Assembly: GCF_012027725.1 (NCBI RefSeq)
Contig: NZ_SJOU01000003.1
Location: forward strand, 124,001-188,000
DNA length: 64,000 bases
Direction: 5' to 3'
DNA from: Olsenella sp. SW781
GTDB taxonomy: Bacteria; Actinomycetota; Coriobacteriia; Coriobacteriales; Atopobiaceae
Below the pieces are notes generated by a model. It did no database searches. It was not told the origin of the DNA and worked only from the letters and a program-made list of their open reading frames with translations. How positions within the stretch are numbered: position 1 is the first letter of the stretch; each line of letters begins with the position of its first letter. Below are positions 30,288 to 39,304 of the stretch, piece by piece. The translations under genes were made by a program, and so were the position numbers.

Positions 30288-30905
30288 TCATCGGCGCACG
30301 GCGCCGCCCGCCACGCGCCACAGCTCCGCGCGCGGGAACCACGCGAGCTCGCGCTCGTCGTGCGTGACCCAGAAGACGGTGCGGCCGGCCATCTCCGGCA
30401 GCAGGAACGCCATCACGCGCGCAACCGTCGCGTCGTCCATGCCCTTGAGCGGCTCGTCGAAGAAGAGCGCGTCGGCGTCCGCGAGCGCGCAGCGCAGGAT
30501 GGCCACGCGCCGGCGCTGCCCGCCGGAGAGCTCGCGCACGGGACGCGCGTCCGCGGGCAGGCCCACCGCCTCAAGCGCCGCGCGCTCCCGGGCGAGAAAC
30601 GCCTCGAGCTCGGCACCGCGCATCCTGCCGTGCGGCGCGCGGACGTTCGCCGTGGCCGTGAGGCTGTCCAGCAGCCGGTCCTCCTGGAACGTGGCGGCAA
30701 GGCGCGCTCCCGCCGGCCGCTCCACGGCGCCCGCGTCCGGCTCCGCGAGCCCCATCAGGAGGCGCAGGAGCGTGGTCTTGCCCGCTCCCGATGGCCCCAT
30801 GAGCACGTGCGCCCGGGCGGGCGCGAACTCCGCCATGACGCCCGAGAGGACGCCCAGCTCGCCGTACGCCTTGGTGACGCCGCGCAATGCGAACCCGCCC
30901 GTCAT
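30288..30905 (-). CDS. ABC transporter ATP-binding protein (NMT1/Tau/Ssu-type)
   Basis: A 205-residue, compact ATPase. Walker A VLMGPSGAGKTTLL is at about 35-48, the signature is ELSGGQRRRVAILR, Walker B ALFFDEPLKGMDD, and the switch histidine WVTHDERE. Its ATG at 30905 overlaps the permease stop by 4 bases (ATGA). It would energise the permease/solute-binding pair encoded just upstream. Shorter than the usual about 250 residues, it lacks a C-terminal extension. Long upstream open frame is antisense shadow. Confidence 0.92.
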   Translation of the reverse strand: MTGGFALRGVTKAYGELGVLSGVMAEFAPARAHVLMGPSGAGKTTLLRLLMGLAEPDAGAVERPAGARLAATFQEDRLLDSLTATANVRAPHGRMRGAELEAFLARERAALEAVGLPADARPVRELSGGQRRRVAILRCALADADALFFDEPLKGMDDATVARVMAFLLPEMAGRTVFWVTHDERELAWFPRAELWRVAGGAVRR

Positions 30906-31693
30906 GGCCTCGCCTCCCAGCGCGCCTGCGCCGCGGCCATCCCGCGGACGACGGCCCACTCCACGAGCGCGGAGAGCGCCACGATGGCGACGGTCCACGC
31001 GAAGAGGCTCGGCGTGTCGAGATAGACCTTGGCGTCGTAGAGGTGCTCGCCGATGGTGAAGTCCGGAAGGCCGATGACCTCGGCCGCGATGCCCGCCTTC
31101 CACGAGAGCCCGAGCCCGAGCGAGATGGCGGCGCGCACGTACGGCAGCACCTGCGGGGCGTAGACGAGCCGCACGCGCTCCCAGCCGCGGATGCCAAAGA
31201 CCTCGGCCATCTCGACGAGGTCGTGGTCCGTCTGCTCGATGCCCTCGAGCACGTTGGTGTAGGCGACCGGCAGCGCCATGAGGAAGGCGATCACGACGGA
31301 GAGCTCGCGCGAGGAGACCCAGAGCAGCACGAGGATGACGAAGGACGCCACCGGCACCGCCTTCACGGCGCCCATCACGGGGGCGACGAGCTCGCGCACG
31401 GCGCGCCAGCGGCTCGCGAGCGCGGCGAGCGCCACGCCGAGGGCGAGCGCCGCCAGAAAGCCGAGGGCGATCCGCCCGAAGGAGAGCGCCACCGACGCCC
31501 AGAACTCCCCCGTCGCCACGAGCTCGGCGAGGCGGGCGAGGACCTGCGAGGGGCCCACGAGGATGATCTTGAGGTCGATGGCGCGCGCCGCGAGCTCCCA
31601 GGCCACGAGCCAGAAGGCCACCGCGGCGAGGCGGGCGGCCCACGCGCGGAGCCGCCCGCCCCCCTGGGGCCCGAGGTTCTTCTCGCCCCGCAT
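30902..31693 (-). CDS. ABC transporter permease (TauC/SsuC type)
   Basis: A 263-residue BPD-type permease with about six membrane helices. The EAA-like cytoplasmic loop VEMAEVFGIRGWERVRLVYAPQVLPYVRAAISLGLGLSWKAGIAAEVIG is characteristic of the taurine/nitrate/sulfonate/thiamine-precursor permeases. Its N-terminus, MRGEKNLG, is encoded by a GGCGAGAAGAAC word. It begins 6 bases after the solute-binding gene and overlaps the ATPase gene by 4 bases. Confidence 0.92.
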   Translation of the reverse strand: MRGEKNLGPQGGGRLRAWAARLAAVAFWLVAWELAARAIDLKIILVGPSQVLARLAELVATGEFWASVALSFGRIALGFLAALALGVALAALASRWRAVRELVAPVMGAVKAVPVASFVILVLLWVSSRELSVVIAFLMALPVAYTNVLEGIEQTDHDLVEMAEVFGIRGWERVRLVYAPQVLPYVRAAISLGLGLSWKAGIAAEVIGLPDFTIGEHLYDAKVYLDTPSLFAWTVAIVALSALVEWAVVRGMAAAQARWEARP

Positions 31694-31699
31694 CAGGCG

Positions 31700-32737
31700 C
31701 TACGCGCCGTAGTAGAAGTCGTCGCCGGGGACGGCGCCGCCCACGGCCTCGGGGTTCTGGTCCGCGAGGACCTGAAGGTAGCCGGAGAGCCGCTCCTTCA
31801 TCTCCTCCCCCGTGACACAGACGATGTTGCACTCGGGGATGGCCTTCTTGGCCACCTGCGCGGGCACGATGTCGTAGGAGCCCACGAGCTCCGCGGCCTC
31901 GTCCACGTTCTCGTTCACGAAGTCGACGGACTCCGCGTAGTGCGCGAGGAAGGCGTCCACGGCCGCGGGGTTGGCGTCCGCGAACTCGGAGCGCACGATG
32001 GCCACGCCCGTGACCATGGAGCTCCGCTCGTCGCCGGTCTGGACGCGGTCCCACTCCTCGGTGAGGTCGAGCGCCACGCGGATCTGGTCGTTCTGGGCCT
32101 GCGCCGTGGTGACGAAGGGCTGCGGCAGCAGCGCCACCGCGTCTCCCGAGGAGGCGGCGAGCGCTGCCACGCACTCGGCGTGCTCGCTCTTCCACTCGAT
32201 GGTCACGTCCTCGCCCACGGCAAGGCCGTTCTTCTCGAGCACGTACGCGAGGCCGTACTCGGTCGTGGACCCCTTGCCCGAGGAGAGGATCGTCTTGCCG
32301 CGCAGGTCCTCCACGCTGTGGACGGCGTCGCCGAGCTCGCAGATGTAGAGCACGCCGAGGGTGTTGATGGCGATGGCGCGCACGCCGCCGTCGTTCTTGT
32401 TGTAGAGCGTGGCCGCCAGGTTGGCGGGCACGGCGGCGATGTCCACCTCGCCCTTGGCGATGAGCGGCGTGACCTCGTCCGGCGAGGCCATGATCTGGAA
32501 CGTGTAGTCGTTGTCGGCCGCGTTGCCGGCCTCGGCCTCGCTCATGAAGCGCACGAGCCCCATGGCCGTGGGGCCCTTGAGGGCCACGGCGCGCACCGCG
32601 ACGGGCTCGGCGGGCTCCTGCGGCTCTTCCTCGGCCGCGGGCTCGCTTTCCGCCGGGGCCCCGCCGCCGCACGCGGCCAGGGCGAGCGTCATCGCGCCCG
32701 CACCCGCGACCTGCAGAAACGTCCTTCTGTTGAGCAT
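31700..32737 (-). CDS. ABC transporter solute-binding lipoprotein (NMT1-like)
   Basis: A 345-residue binding protein. The leader MLNRRTFLQVAGAGAMTLAL has a twin-arginine-like RRTFLQ and ends at the lipobox LALAAC, giving lipid-modified Cys23. An acidic, Glu/Pro-rich linker follows. AKGEVDIAAVPANLAATLYNK and GKTILSSGKGSTTEYGL match the NMT1/SsuA/TauA class, so the ligand may be a sulfonate, nitrate-like anion or thiamine precursor. GGGGAGG lies 7 bases before the ATG and can pair with an upstream CCTCCCC (hairpin 32742-32791). Confidence 0.91.
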   Translation of the reverse strand: MLNRRTFLQVAGAGAMTLALAACGGGAPAESEPAAEEEPQEPAEPVAVRAVALKGPTAMGLVRFMSEAEAGNAADNDYTFQIMASPDEVTPLIAKGEVDIAAVPANLAATLYNKNDGGVRAIAINTLGVLYICELGDAVHSVEDLRGKTILSSGKGSTTEYGLAYVLEKNGLAVGEDVTIEWKSEHAECVAALAASSGDAVALLPQPFVTTAQAQNDQIRVALDLTEEWDRVQTGDERSSMVTGVAIVRSEFADANPAAVDAFLAHYAESVDFVNENVDEAAELVGSYDIVPAQVAKKAIPECNIVCVTGEEMKERLSGYLQVLADQNPEAVGGAVPGDDFYYGA

Positions 32738-32741
32738 GAGA

Positions 32742-32791
32742 GAACCTCCCCTTCCATGGTTGCACCAAGCAACGATAGCACGGGGAGGTTC
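32742..32791 (-). promoter_or_regulatory. Possible SD-sequestering hairpin before the solute-binding gene
   Basis: GAACCTCCCC (minus strand, 32791-32782) is the exact complement of GGGGAGGTTC (32751-32742), which contains the SD of the gene starting at 32737. The 30-base loop holds a smaller GTTGC/GCAAC stem. No known riboswitch class was recognised. Confidence 0.45.
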
Positions 32792-32849
32792 CGCGGGCGC
32801 GTCCCTTTGGGCAAGCGGCACGAAGGACGGGCGTGCCGAGCGCGGCCCC

Positions 32850-33260
32850 CTACGACTTGACCTCGAACTTGGTCCCGCACCTGGGGCAGGTGACGCGGAG
32901 CTTGCCCTTGCCGCGCGGCACGCGGACCCTCTGCTTGCACGAGCTGCAGCGGGCGTGCTTGTAGGACCTGAGCTCCGCCCAGGCGGCGCGGGGGTTCTGG
33001 ACCCAGGGGCGCGCGGGGCCGAGCGCGTTCAGGAACGCCTCGTTCTCTCGCGCGCGGCTGCCGAGGTTCTTGGACTGGATGCGGAACATCGCGTAGACGA
33101 TGAGCGCGAGCGCCACCCAGCCGAGCCACGACGTGCGCGCGAAGAGGTTCACGACCACCACCACGATCGCCACGTTGACGCAGAAGGTGGCGAGGTCGTC
33201 CGGCCCCTGCCGTCCCCTCAGCCAGTCCGCGAGCTTGCGCTGCCAGTCACCTGATGCCAT
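32850..33260 (-). CDS. Membrane protein with C-terminal zinc ribbon
   Basis: A 136-residue protein. Two closely spaced membrane segments lie at about 26-42 (FCVNVAIVVVVVNLFA) and 46-60 (LGWVALALIVYAMF). The C-terminal 40 residues are a treble-clef/zinc-ribbon: CSSCKQRVRVPRGKGKLRVTCPRCGTKFEV, with two CxxC knuckles. Proteins of this layout are common in high-GC Gram-positives with unknown function. The ATG at 33260 follows GGGGGAG. Confidence 0.85.
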   Translation of the reverse strand: MASGDWQRKLADWLRGRQGPDDLATFCVNVAIVVVVVNLFARTSWLGWVALALIVYAMFRIQSKNLGSRARENEAFLNALGPARPWVQNPRAAWAELRSYKHARCSSCKQRVRVPRGKGKLRVTCPRCGTKFEVKS

Positions 33261-33340
33261 CTCTCCCCCTTGGTCGCATATCAACCCTTTGCTGATACCC
33301 ATTCCTGGCCGTCTCTACACACGGCGGCAGGCGGCGCCCC

Positions 33341-33540
33341 CTCCGGGTACGTACGCGCCCCTTCCGGATACGTACGCCCACACGCCCCCCAAGTTCTTAT
33401 CGACACGAGAGAGCCCCAGGTCAGAGGCCCGGGGCTCTCGCATCAACATGTGAAGTTCGTACGTACCCGGAGACGGAGTGTACGTACCCGGAGGGGATGC
33501 GTACGTACCCGGAGGGGATGCGTACGTACCCGGAAACGGG
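33341..33540. repeat. Array of GTACGTACCCGG inverted repeats
   Basis: This 310-base gap (33261-33570) has no gene. Two copies of CTCCGGGTACGTACGC-like words (33341-33356, 33362-33377) face four copies of the reverse-complement word (starting near 33458, 33479, 33500 and 33521). The last three are 21 bases apart. Between the two groups a separate hairpin (about 33407-33440, GAGAGCCCC with GGGGCTCTC) forms the loop. A GGCGAGAAGGACC word abuts the array at 33560, at the end of the peptidase gene. Confidence 0.88.
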
Positions 33541-33570
33541 GCCTCCGCCCCAGGGCCCGGCGAGAAGGAC

Positions 33571-34626
33571 CTAGCGGCCCTCGCCCATCACGTAGGCGCG
33601 CGCCAGGCGCTCGGTCTCAACGAGCGCGTCGACGTGGCAGCGCTCGCGGCCGTGGGTGTTGAGGCACGCCATGCCGAAGGCGCCGCTGCGCAGGTCGTTG
33701 CTGTGGGTGTAGGCGCCGTTGGCGTCCGTGGAGTAGTGGAAGCAGACCTGCGTGGTCCAGCGGCCCTCGGTGCAGGCCGCGCCCGCGCAGGCGATCAGCG
33801 TGTTGGTGAGGTCCCAGTCGTAGGGGCCCTTGGCGTCGGAGCAGATGACGGCCACGGAGTGCTCGTCGGTGCCCGCGTAGTCGGGGCCGATGAGCGTGAT
33901 GTCCACGGCCACGTACTCGGAGACCTCGGCCGGCACCCAGGACGCGCCGTGGCCGATCTCCTCGTAGATGGGGAAGGCGAAGAGCGTGTCGTACGCGGGC
34001 TTCTCGCCAGTCTCCTTGAGCCAGCGAAGGACGTCGAGAAGGACGGCGACGCTGCCCTTGTCGTCGATGTGGCGGCTCACGATGTAGCCGTTGTCGAAGG
34101 CCTCGAAGTGCGGGTCGATGCCGATCATGGCGCCCTCGGTCACGCCGAGCGCGCGGGCGTCCTCCGGGCTCTTGACGTCGGCGATCAGGCTCACGGACAT
34201 GGTGTCCTCGGTGCGCGCGTCGGTCTTGGCCTCGGCCCACACGTGGACGGAGTGGTGGTTGCAGATGACCTGACCGGCCACCGTGCGGCCGTCGCGGCAG
34301 TGGACGAGGCAGGTCTCGCCCTCGATGCTCGCGTAGTTGATGCCGCCGAGCTGGCGGACGCGAAGGGTGCCGTCATCGTTGAAGCCGCGCACCACGAGGC
34401 CGATGGTGTCGAGGTGGGCGCCGATGCACACGGTCTTCTCGCCGCTCTTTCCGGGCACGCGGACGTAGGCCGTGGCCTTGTTGTCGACGATCATCTCGTA
34501 GCCCAGGTCGGCGAGCGTGTCGCGCAGCCATGCGTGGACCTCGGGGTAGTAGCCCACGGGGCTCTCCACCTCGACGCACTCGTGGAGGGTGTCGATCAGG
34601 TACTGGGGGTCGATCTGGTGGCTCAA
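33571..34626 (-). CDS. M42 family metallopeptidase
   Basis: A 351-residue aminopeptidase-like protein with the M42 fold. Metal and catalytic residues are recognisable in IGAHLDTIG (His71), SRHIDDKGSVAVLL, PIYEEIGHGASW (catalytic Glu-Glu) and VAVDITLIGPDY. It resembles the M42 peptidases assigned to the NAGGN osmoprotectant system, but no other gene of that system is here, so general peptide degradation is more likely. It follows pepT by 57 bases on the same strand, beside the oligopeptide transporter. Confidence 0.9.
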   Translation of the reverse strand: MSHQIDPQYLIDTLHECVEVESPVGYYPEVHAWLRDTLADLGYEMIVDNKATAYVRVPGKSGEKTVCIGAHLDTIGLVVRGFNDDGTLRVRQLGGINYASIEGETCLVHCRDGRTVAGQVICNHHSVHVWAEAKTDARTEDTMSVSLIADVKSPEDARALGVTEGAMIGIDPHFEAFDNGYIVSRHIDDKGSVAVLLDVLRWLKETGEKPAYDTLFAFPIYEEIGHGASWVPAEVSEYVAVDITLIGPDYAGTDEHSVAVICSDAKGPYDWDLTNTLIACAGAACTEGRWTTQVCFHYSTDANGAYTHSNDLRSGAFGMACLNTHGRERCHVDALVETERLARAYVMGEGR

Positions 34627-34683
34627 GGCTCCTCCTTCGTCGTGGCGGGCGCGGGCCCGCCCTTCCCTTCTCGTCGCGCTATT

Positions 34684-35934
34684 CTACGCCTGCGGGCGCG
34701 CATAGAGCGCCACGAGCTCCTGCAGCACGTCCACCATGCGCTCGAGCTCGCGCACCGGCACGAACTCGCGCACGCCGTGGGCGTTGTAGTAGCCCGCGGA
34801 GAGGTTCGCGCACGGGAAGCCGCGGAAGGAGAGCTGCGAGCCGTCGGTGCCGCCGCGCATGGGCACGCAGAACATCTCCTGCCCCGCCGCGGCGTACGCC
34901 GTGCGGGCGTTCTCGATGAGGTGCGCGTACTCCGGGCGGCAGATAACCTCGGCGAGGTTGCGGTACTGGTCCTTGAACTCCACGGAGACGACGTCGGCGC
35001 CCATCTGCGCGTTCACGAGGGCCGCAGCGTCGCGCATGATCTTCTCGCGCCGCTCCACCTGCGCCCAGTCGTGGTCGCGGATGATGTAGTCCGAGGAGGC
35101 CTCCTCGCAGGAGCCCTCGATGCGCTCGAGGTAGAAGAAGCCGTCGTAGCCCTCGGTGAACTCCGGGCGCTCGGCGGCGGGCAGGAGCTGGTGGAAGCGG
35201 ACGAGCGCCTCGGAGGCGTTGACCATCTTGCCCTTGGCGGTGCCGGTGTGGACGGAGACGCCGTGCGCGCGGACGAAGGCCTCCACGGCGTTGAAGGTCT
35301 CGTAGCAGAACTCGCCGAAGGGGCCGCCGTCGATGGTGTAGCCGTACGCCGCGCCGAAGGCGTCGAGGTCGAGGAGCGCCGCGCCGTGGCCGATCTCCTC
35401 GTCCGGCACGAAGGCGAGCGCGAGGCGCGGGTGCGGGAGCGCCGGGTCCTCCCTCAGGCGGGCGAGAAGGGCCACGCACTCGGCCACGCCGGCCTTGTCG
35501 TCCCCGCCGAGAAGCGACGTGCCGTCCGTGACCACGAGCTCCTCCCCCGCCATGCGCTCGAGCTCGGGGTTCATCTGGGGGCTCAGGGTCACGGGGCGGC
35601 CGTCGCGCCCGGTGCCCAGGGCGAGCTCGCCGCCCTCGTAGCGCACGACGCGCGGGCGCACCGGGTCGCCCCAGGACTGCCAGGCGGTGTCCAGGTGGCA
35701 GCAGAGGCCGAGCGTGGGCAGGCCCTCGGCGCCGGCGCTCGCGGGCCAGTGGGCCGTCACGTAGGCGTGCTCGTCAACGGTCACGTCCTCGGCGCCGAGC
35801 GCGCGCAGGTCCGCGGCCACGACCTCGGCAATCTTGAACTGGGACTCGGTCGACGGCACGTGGTCGGCGGTCAGGGGGTTGGACTGCGAGGGAACCTCGC
35901 AGTAGCGGATGAAGCGGTCGAGCACGTCAGACAT
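34684..35934 (-). CDS. pepT: Peptidase T (tripeptide aminopeptidase)
   Basis: A 416-residue M20B dizinc peptidase releasing N-terminal residues from tripeptides. CCHLDTAW gives the first metal histidine (His80) and the catalytic aspartate. DGTSLLGGDDKAGVAE is the bridging aspartate region, PDEEIGHGA the catalytic Glu pair, and MRGGTDGSQLSFRGFPCANL the substrate loop. The ATG at 35934 follows GGAG with 6 bases spacing. It lies beside the M42 peptidase and the Opp transporter, consistent with use of imported peptides. Confidence 0.95.
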   Translation of the reverse strand: MSDVLDRFIRYCEVPSQSNPLTADHVPSTESQFKIAEVVAADLRALGAEDVTVDEHAYVTAHWPASAGAEGLPTLGLCCHLDTAWQSWGDPVRPRVVRYEGGELALGTGRDGRPVTLSPQMNPELERMAGEELVVTDGTSLLGGDDKAGVAECVALLARLREDPALPHPRLALAFVPDEEIGHGAALLDLDAFGAAYGYTIDGGPFGEFCYETFNAVEAFVRAHGVSVHTGTAKGKMVNASEALVRFHQLLPAAERPEFTEGYDGFFYLERIEGSCEEASSDYIIRDHDWAQVERREKIMRDAAALVNAQMGADVVSVEFKDQYRNLAEVICRPEYAHLIENARTAYAAAGQEMFCVPMRGGTDGSQLSFRGFPCANLSAGYYNAHGVREFVPVRELERMVDVLQELVALYARPQA

Positions 35935-35969
35935 GGCTGGCTCCAATCGACGATGCGTCCTTTGGTCTA

Positions 35970-36148
35970 TCGGACCTCGGCTTATCGGTCCGAGCGCGAT
36001 TCTCCCACAAAGGCCCCTACAGATGAGTGACAGGTTTCGAACGGATGAGGCCCCCTGGGGCGCCCCGTCCGTCCAAAACCTGTCACTCGAGCGTGCCAAA
36101 TAAACCTGACGCCAGTGGCGCGCCAAATAAACCTGACGCCAGTGGCGC
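35970..36148. repeat. Palindromes and a 27-bp tandem repeat upstream of pepT
   Basis: Three elements share the gap between pepT and oppF. TCGGACC/GGTCCGA is a 7-bp inverted repeat (35970-35993). Arms GAGTGACAGGTTT (36025-36046) and its complement (36067-36088) pair over 22 bases with a few mismatches. A 27-base unit with AAATAAACCTGACGCC is repeated in tandem exactly at 36095-36121 and 36122-36148, followed by GGTGGCGC copies. Confidence 0.85.
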
Positions 36149-36173
36149 GGTGGCGCGGTGGCGCGGGGCGCGG

Positions 36174-37241
36174 CTACTTGGCGGAGAGGGCCGCCTCCGC
36201 CTCGGCGAGGGCGGCGGCCATGACGGGCTGGCGCTCCTCGGCCGTGAGGCCCTCGTCAAAGAGGTGGCACGCGCAGCGGTGGCCGGGCGCGACCTCGTGC
36301 ATCTCGGGCGCGCGCTCGCCGCAGACCCTCATGCACTGCGGGCAGCGCGTGTGGAAGACGCAGCCCTGGGGCGGGTTGGTGGGGCTGGGGACGTCGCCCT
36401 CGAGGATCTTCTTGTCCTGGATGCGCTCGTGGCGTATGCGCGGGATGACGTCCAGCAGCGCCTTGGTGTAGGGGTGCAGCGGGTTGTCGAAGAGCTCCTC
36501 CTTGCTGGCGAGCTCCATCGTGTGGCCGAGGTACATGACCATCACGGTGTCGGAGATGTGCTTCACCACCGAGAGGTCGTGGCTGATGAAGATGTAGGAG
36601 AGGCCGAACTTCTCCTGTAGCTCCTCCAGCAGGTTGATGACCTTGGCCTGGACCGAGACGTCGAGCGCCGAGACCGGCTCGTCGCAGACCACGACCTCGG
36701 GCTTCAGCACGATGGCGCGCGCGATGCCGATGCGCTGGCGCTGGCCGCCGGAGAACTCGTGCGGGTAGCGGTACTTGTACGCGAGGTCCAGGCCCACGGC
36801 CTTCATGATCTGCTCGACGCGGGCGTCGCGCTCGGCGCGCGTCTTGTAGGTCTTGGCGATGTCGATCGGCTCGGCGATGATGTCGGCCACCGTCATGCGC
36901 GGGTTGAGGGAGGAGTACGGGTCCTGGAAGATGAGCTTCATCTTCTGGCGGGCGCGCGTGAGCTCGTCGCCCTTGAGCGCGGTGAAGTCCTCGCCGTCGA
37001 GCGTGACCGTGCCCTCGGTGGGCTCGGTCAGGCGCAGGACGCACTTGCCCGTGGTGGACTTGCCGCAGCCGGACTCGCCCACGATGGCGAAGGTCTCGCC
37101 GCGGTGCACCTCGAAGGAGACGTCCTCGAGCGCGTGCACGTAGGCGCCGGTCCTGCCGAAGACGCCCTTCTTCACGGGATAGCGCTTGGTGAGGTGCTCG
37201 ACCTTGAGCACGACGTCCGTCATGTCGGCGTTTCTGCCCAC
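36174..37241 (-). CDS. oppF: Oligopeptide ABC transporter ATP-binding protein OppF
   Basis: A 355-residue ATPase. KRYPVKKGVFGRTGAYVHALEDVSF is the typical OppF opening. Walker A VGESGCGKST, signature FSGGQRQRIGIARA, Walker B VVCDEPVSALD and H-loop ISHDLSVVKH are intact. The C-terminal oligopeptide domain has the cysteine cluster of Opp/Dpp ATPases (GCVFHTRCPQCMRVC...HRCACHLF). The GTG at 37241, one base after the oppD stop, is chosen because GGGGTGAG lies before it; an ATG at 37223 is the alternative. It is the last gene of the operon oppABCDF. Confidence 0.92.
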   Translation of the reverse strand: MGRNADMTDVVLKVEHLTKRYPVKKGVFGRTGAYVHALEDVSFEVHRGETFAIVGESGCGKSTTGKCVLRLTEPTEGTVTLDGEDFTALKGDELTRARQKMKLIFQDPYSSLNPRMTVADIIAEPIDIAKTYKTRAERDARVEQIMKAVGLDLAYKYRYPHEFSGGQRQRIGIARAIVLKPEVVVCDEPVSALDVSVQAKVINLLEELQEKFGLSYIFISHDLSVVKHISDTVMVMYLGHTMELASKEELFDNPLHPYTKALLDVIPRIRHERIQDKKILEGDVPSPTNPPQGCVFHTRCPQCMRVCGERAPEMHEVAPGHRCACHLFDEGLTAEERQPVMAAALAEAEAALSAK

Positions 37242-37242
37242 G

Positions 37243-38322
<1,080 letters not shown>

Positions 38323-38335
38323 GGATCCTCCCCTC

Positions 38336-39304
38336 CTAGGAGCGCATCTTCGGGTCGAGGGCGTCGCGCAGGGCGTCGCCGAGCAGGTTGAATGCCATGA
38401 CCGTGATGATGATGGCGATGCCCGGGATGACGCTGTAGTACGTGCTCGACTGGATGTAGGGCTGGGCGGCGTTGATCATCTGGCCCCAGCTCGACATCGG
38501 CGGCTGGACGCCGAGGCCGAGGAAGGAGAGCGAGGCCTCGGACATGATGGCCGAGGGGATGCCGAGCGTGGTGGTGACGATCAGCGTGGAGACGCAGTTG
38601 GGCAGCAGGTGCTTCATGATGATGCGCCAGCTCTTGCCGCCCGAGAGGATGCAGCTCTGGATGTACTCGGAGCCCTTGAGGCGCATGACGTCGCCGCGCA
38701 CGAGGCGCGCCGTGGACGCCCAGCCCAGAAGGCCGAGCGCGACGTACAGGTTCACGAGGCCCGGCCCCAGCGCGTACATGACGACGATGGCGAAGAGCAG
38801 GAACGGGAAGCTCGAGAAGACCTGGATCACGAAGGAGATGACCGCGTCGACCTTGCCGCCGAAGTAGCCGGCGCACACGCCCGCGAGAAAGCCGATGACG
38901 AGGGCGATGGCCTGCGAGACCACGCCCACGGAGAGCGAGACGCGGCAGCCGTATATGACGCGGGAGAGGATGTCGCGGCCGAACTCGTCGGTGCCGAAGG
39001 GGTGCGCGGCCGAGGGGGCCTGGAGCATGTTGGCGAGCTCCTGGACGTCCGGGTCATAGGGCGCGAGCACCGGCGCCAGGATCGCCACGAGGGCGAGAAG
39101 GACGACGACGCCGAGGCAGAAGACGCCGACCTTGTTCTTCTTGAAGATGTTCCAGCTCACGGCCCAGTAGCTCGAGGCGCGGCGCTTGACGGGGCCGTCG
39201 TCCTCGGGGCTGCCGGTGGGGACCTGGGCCTCGGAGGCGCGCTCGGCGACGTCCATGGCCTTCTGGACCTTGGGGCTGTTCTTGTCGCTCGTGAGGAGAG
39301 CCAT
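38336..39304 (-). CDS. oppC: Oligopeptide ABC transporter permease OppC
   Basis: A 322-residue permease with a long hydrophilic N-terminus (about 45 residues), one N-terminal membrane anchor (about 57-80), then five helices. HPFGTDEFGRDILSRVIYGCRVSLSVG is the OppC/DppC signature; RGDVMRLKGSEYIQSCILSGGKSWRIIMKHLLPN is the EAA loop that docks the ATPases. The ATG shares one base with the oppB stop (TAATG), so the permeases are coupled. Confidence 0.94.
   Translation of the reverse strand: MALLTSDKNSPKVQKAMDVAERASEAQVPTGSPEDDGPVKRRASSYWAVSWNIFKKNKVGVFCLGVVVLLALVAILAPVLAPYDPDVQELANMLQAPSAAHPFGTDEFGRDILSRVIYGCRVSLSVGVVSQAIALVIGFLAGVCAGYFGGKVDAVISFVIQVFSSFPFLLFAIVVMYALGPGLVNLYVALGLLGWASTARLVRGDVMRLKGSEYIQSCILSGGKSWRIIMKHLLPNCVSTLIVTTTLGIPSAIMSEASLSFLGLGVQPPMSSWGQMINAAQPYIQSSTYYSVIPGIAIIITVMAFNLLGDALRDALDPKMRS

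Noticed and set aside
33479-33533. Regular 21-base repeats considered as a CRISPR array
   Set aside because: There is no variable spacer between copies, the unit is palindromic with complementary copies upstream, and no cas gene is in the window.
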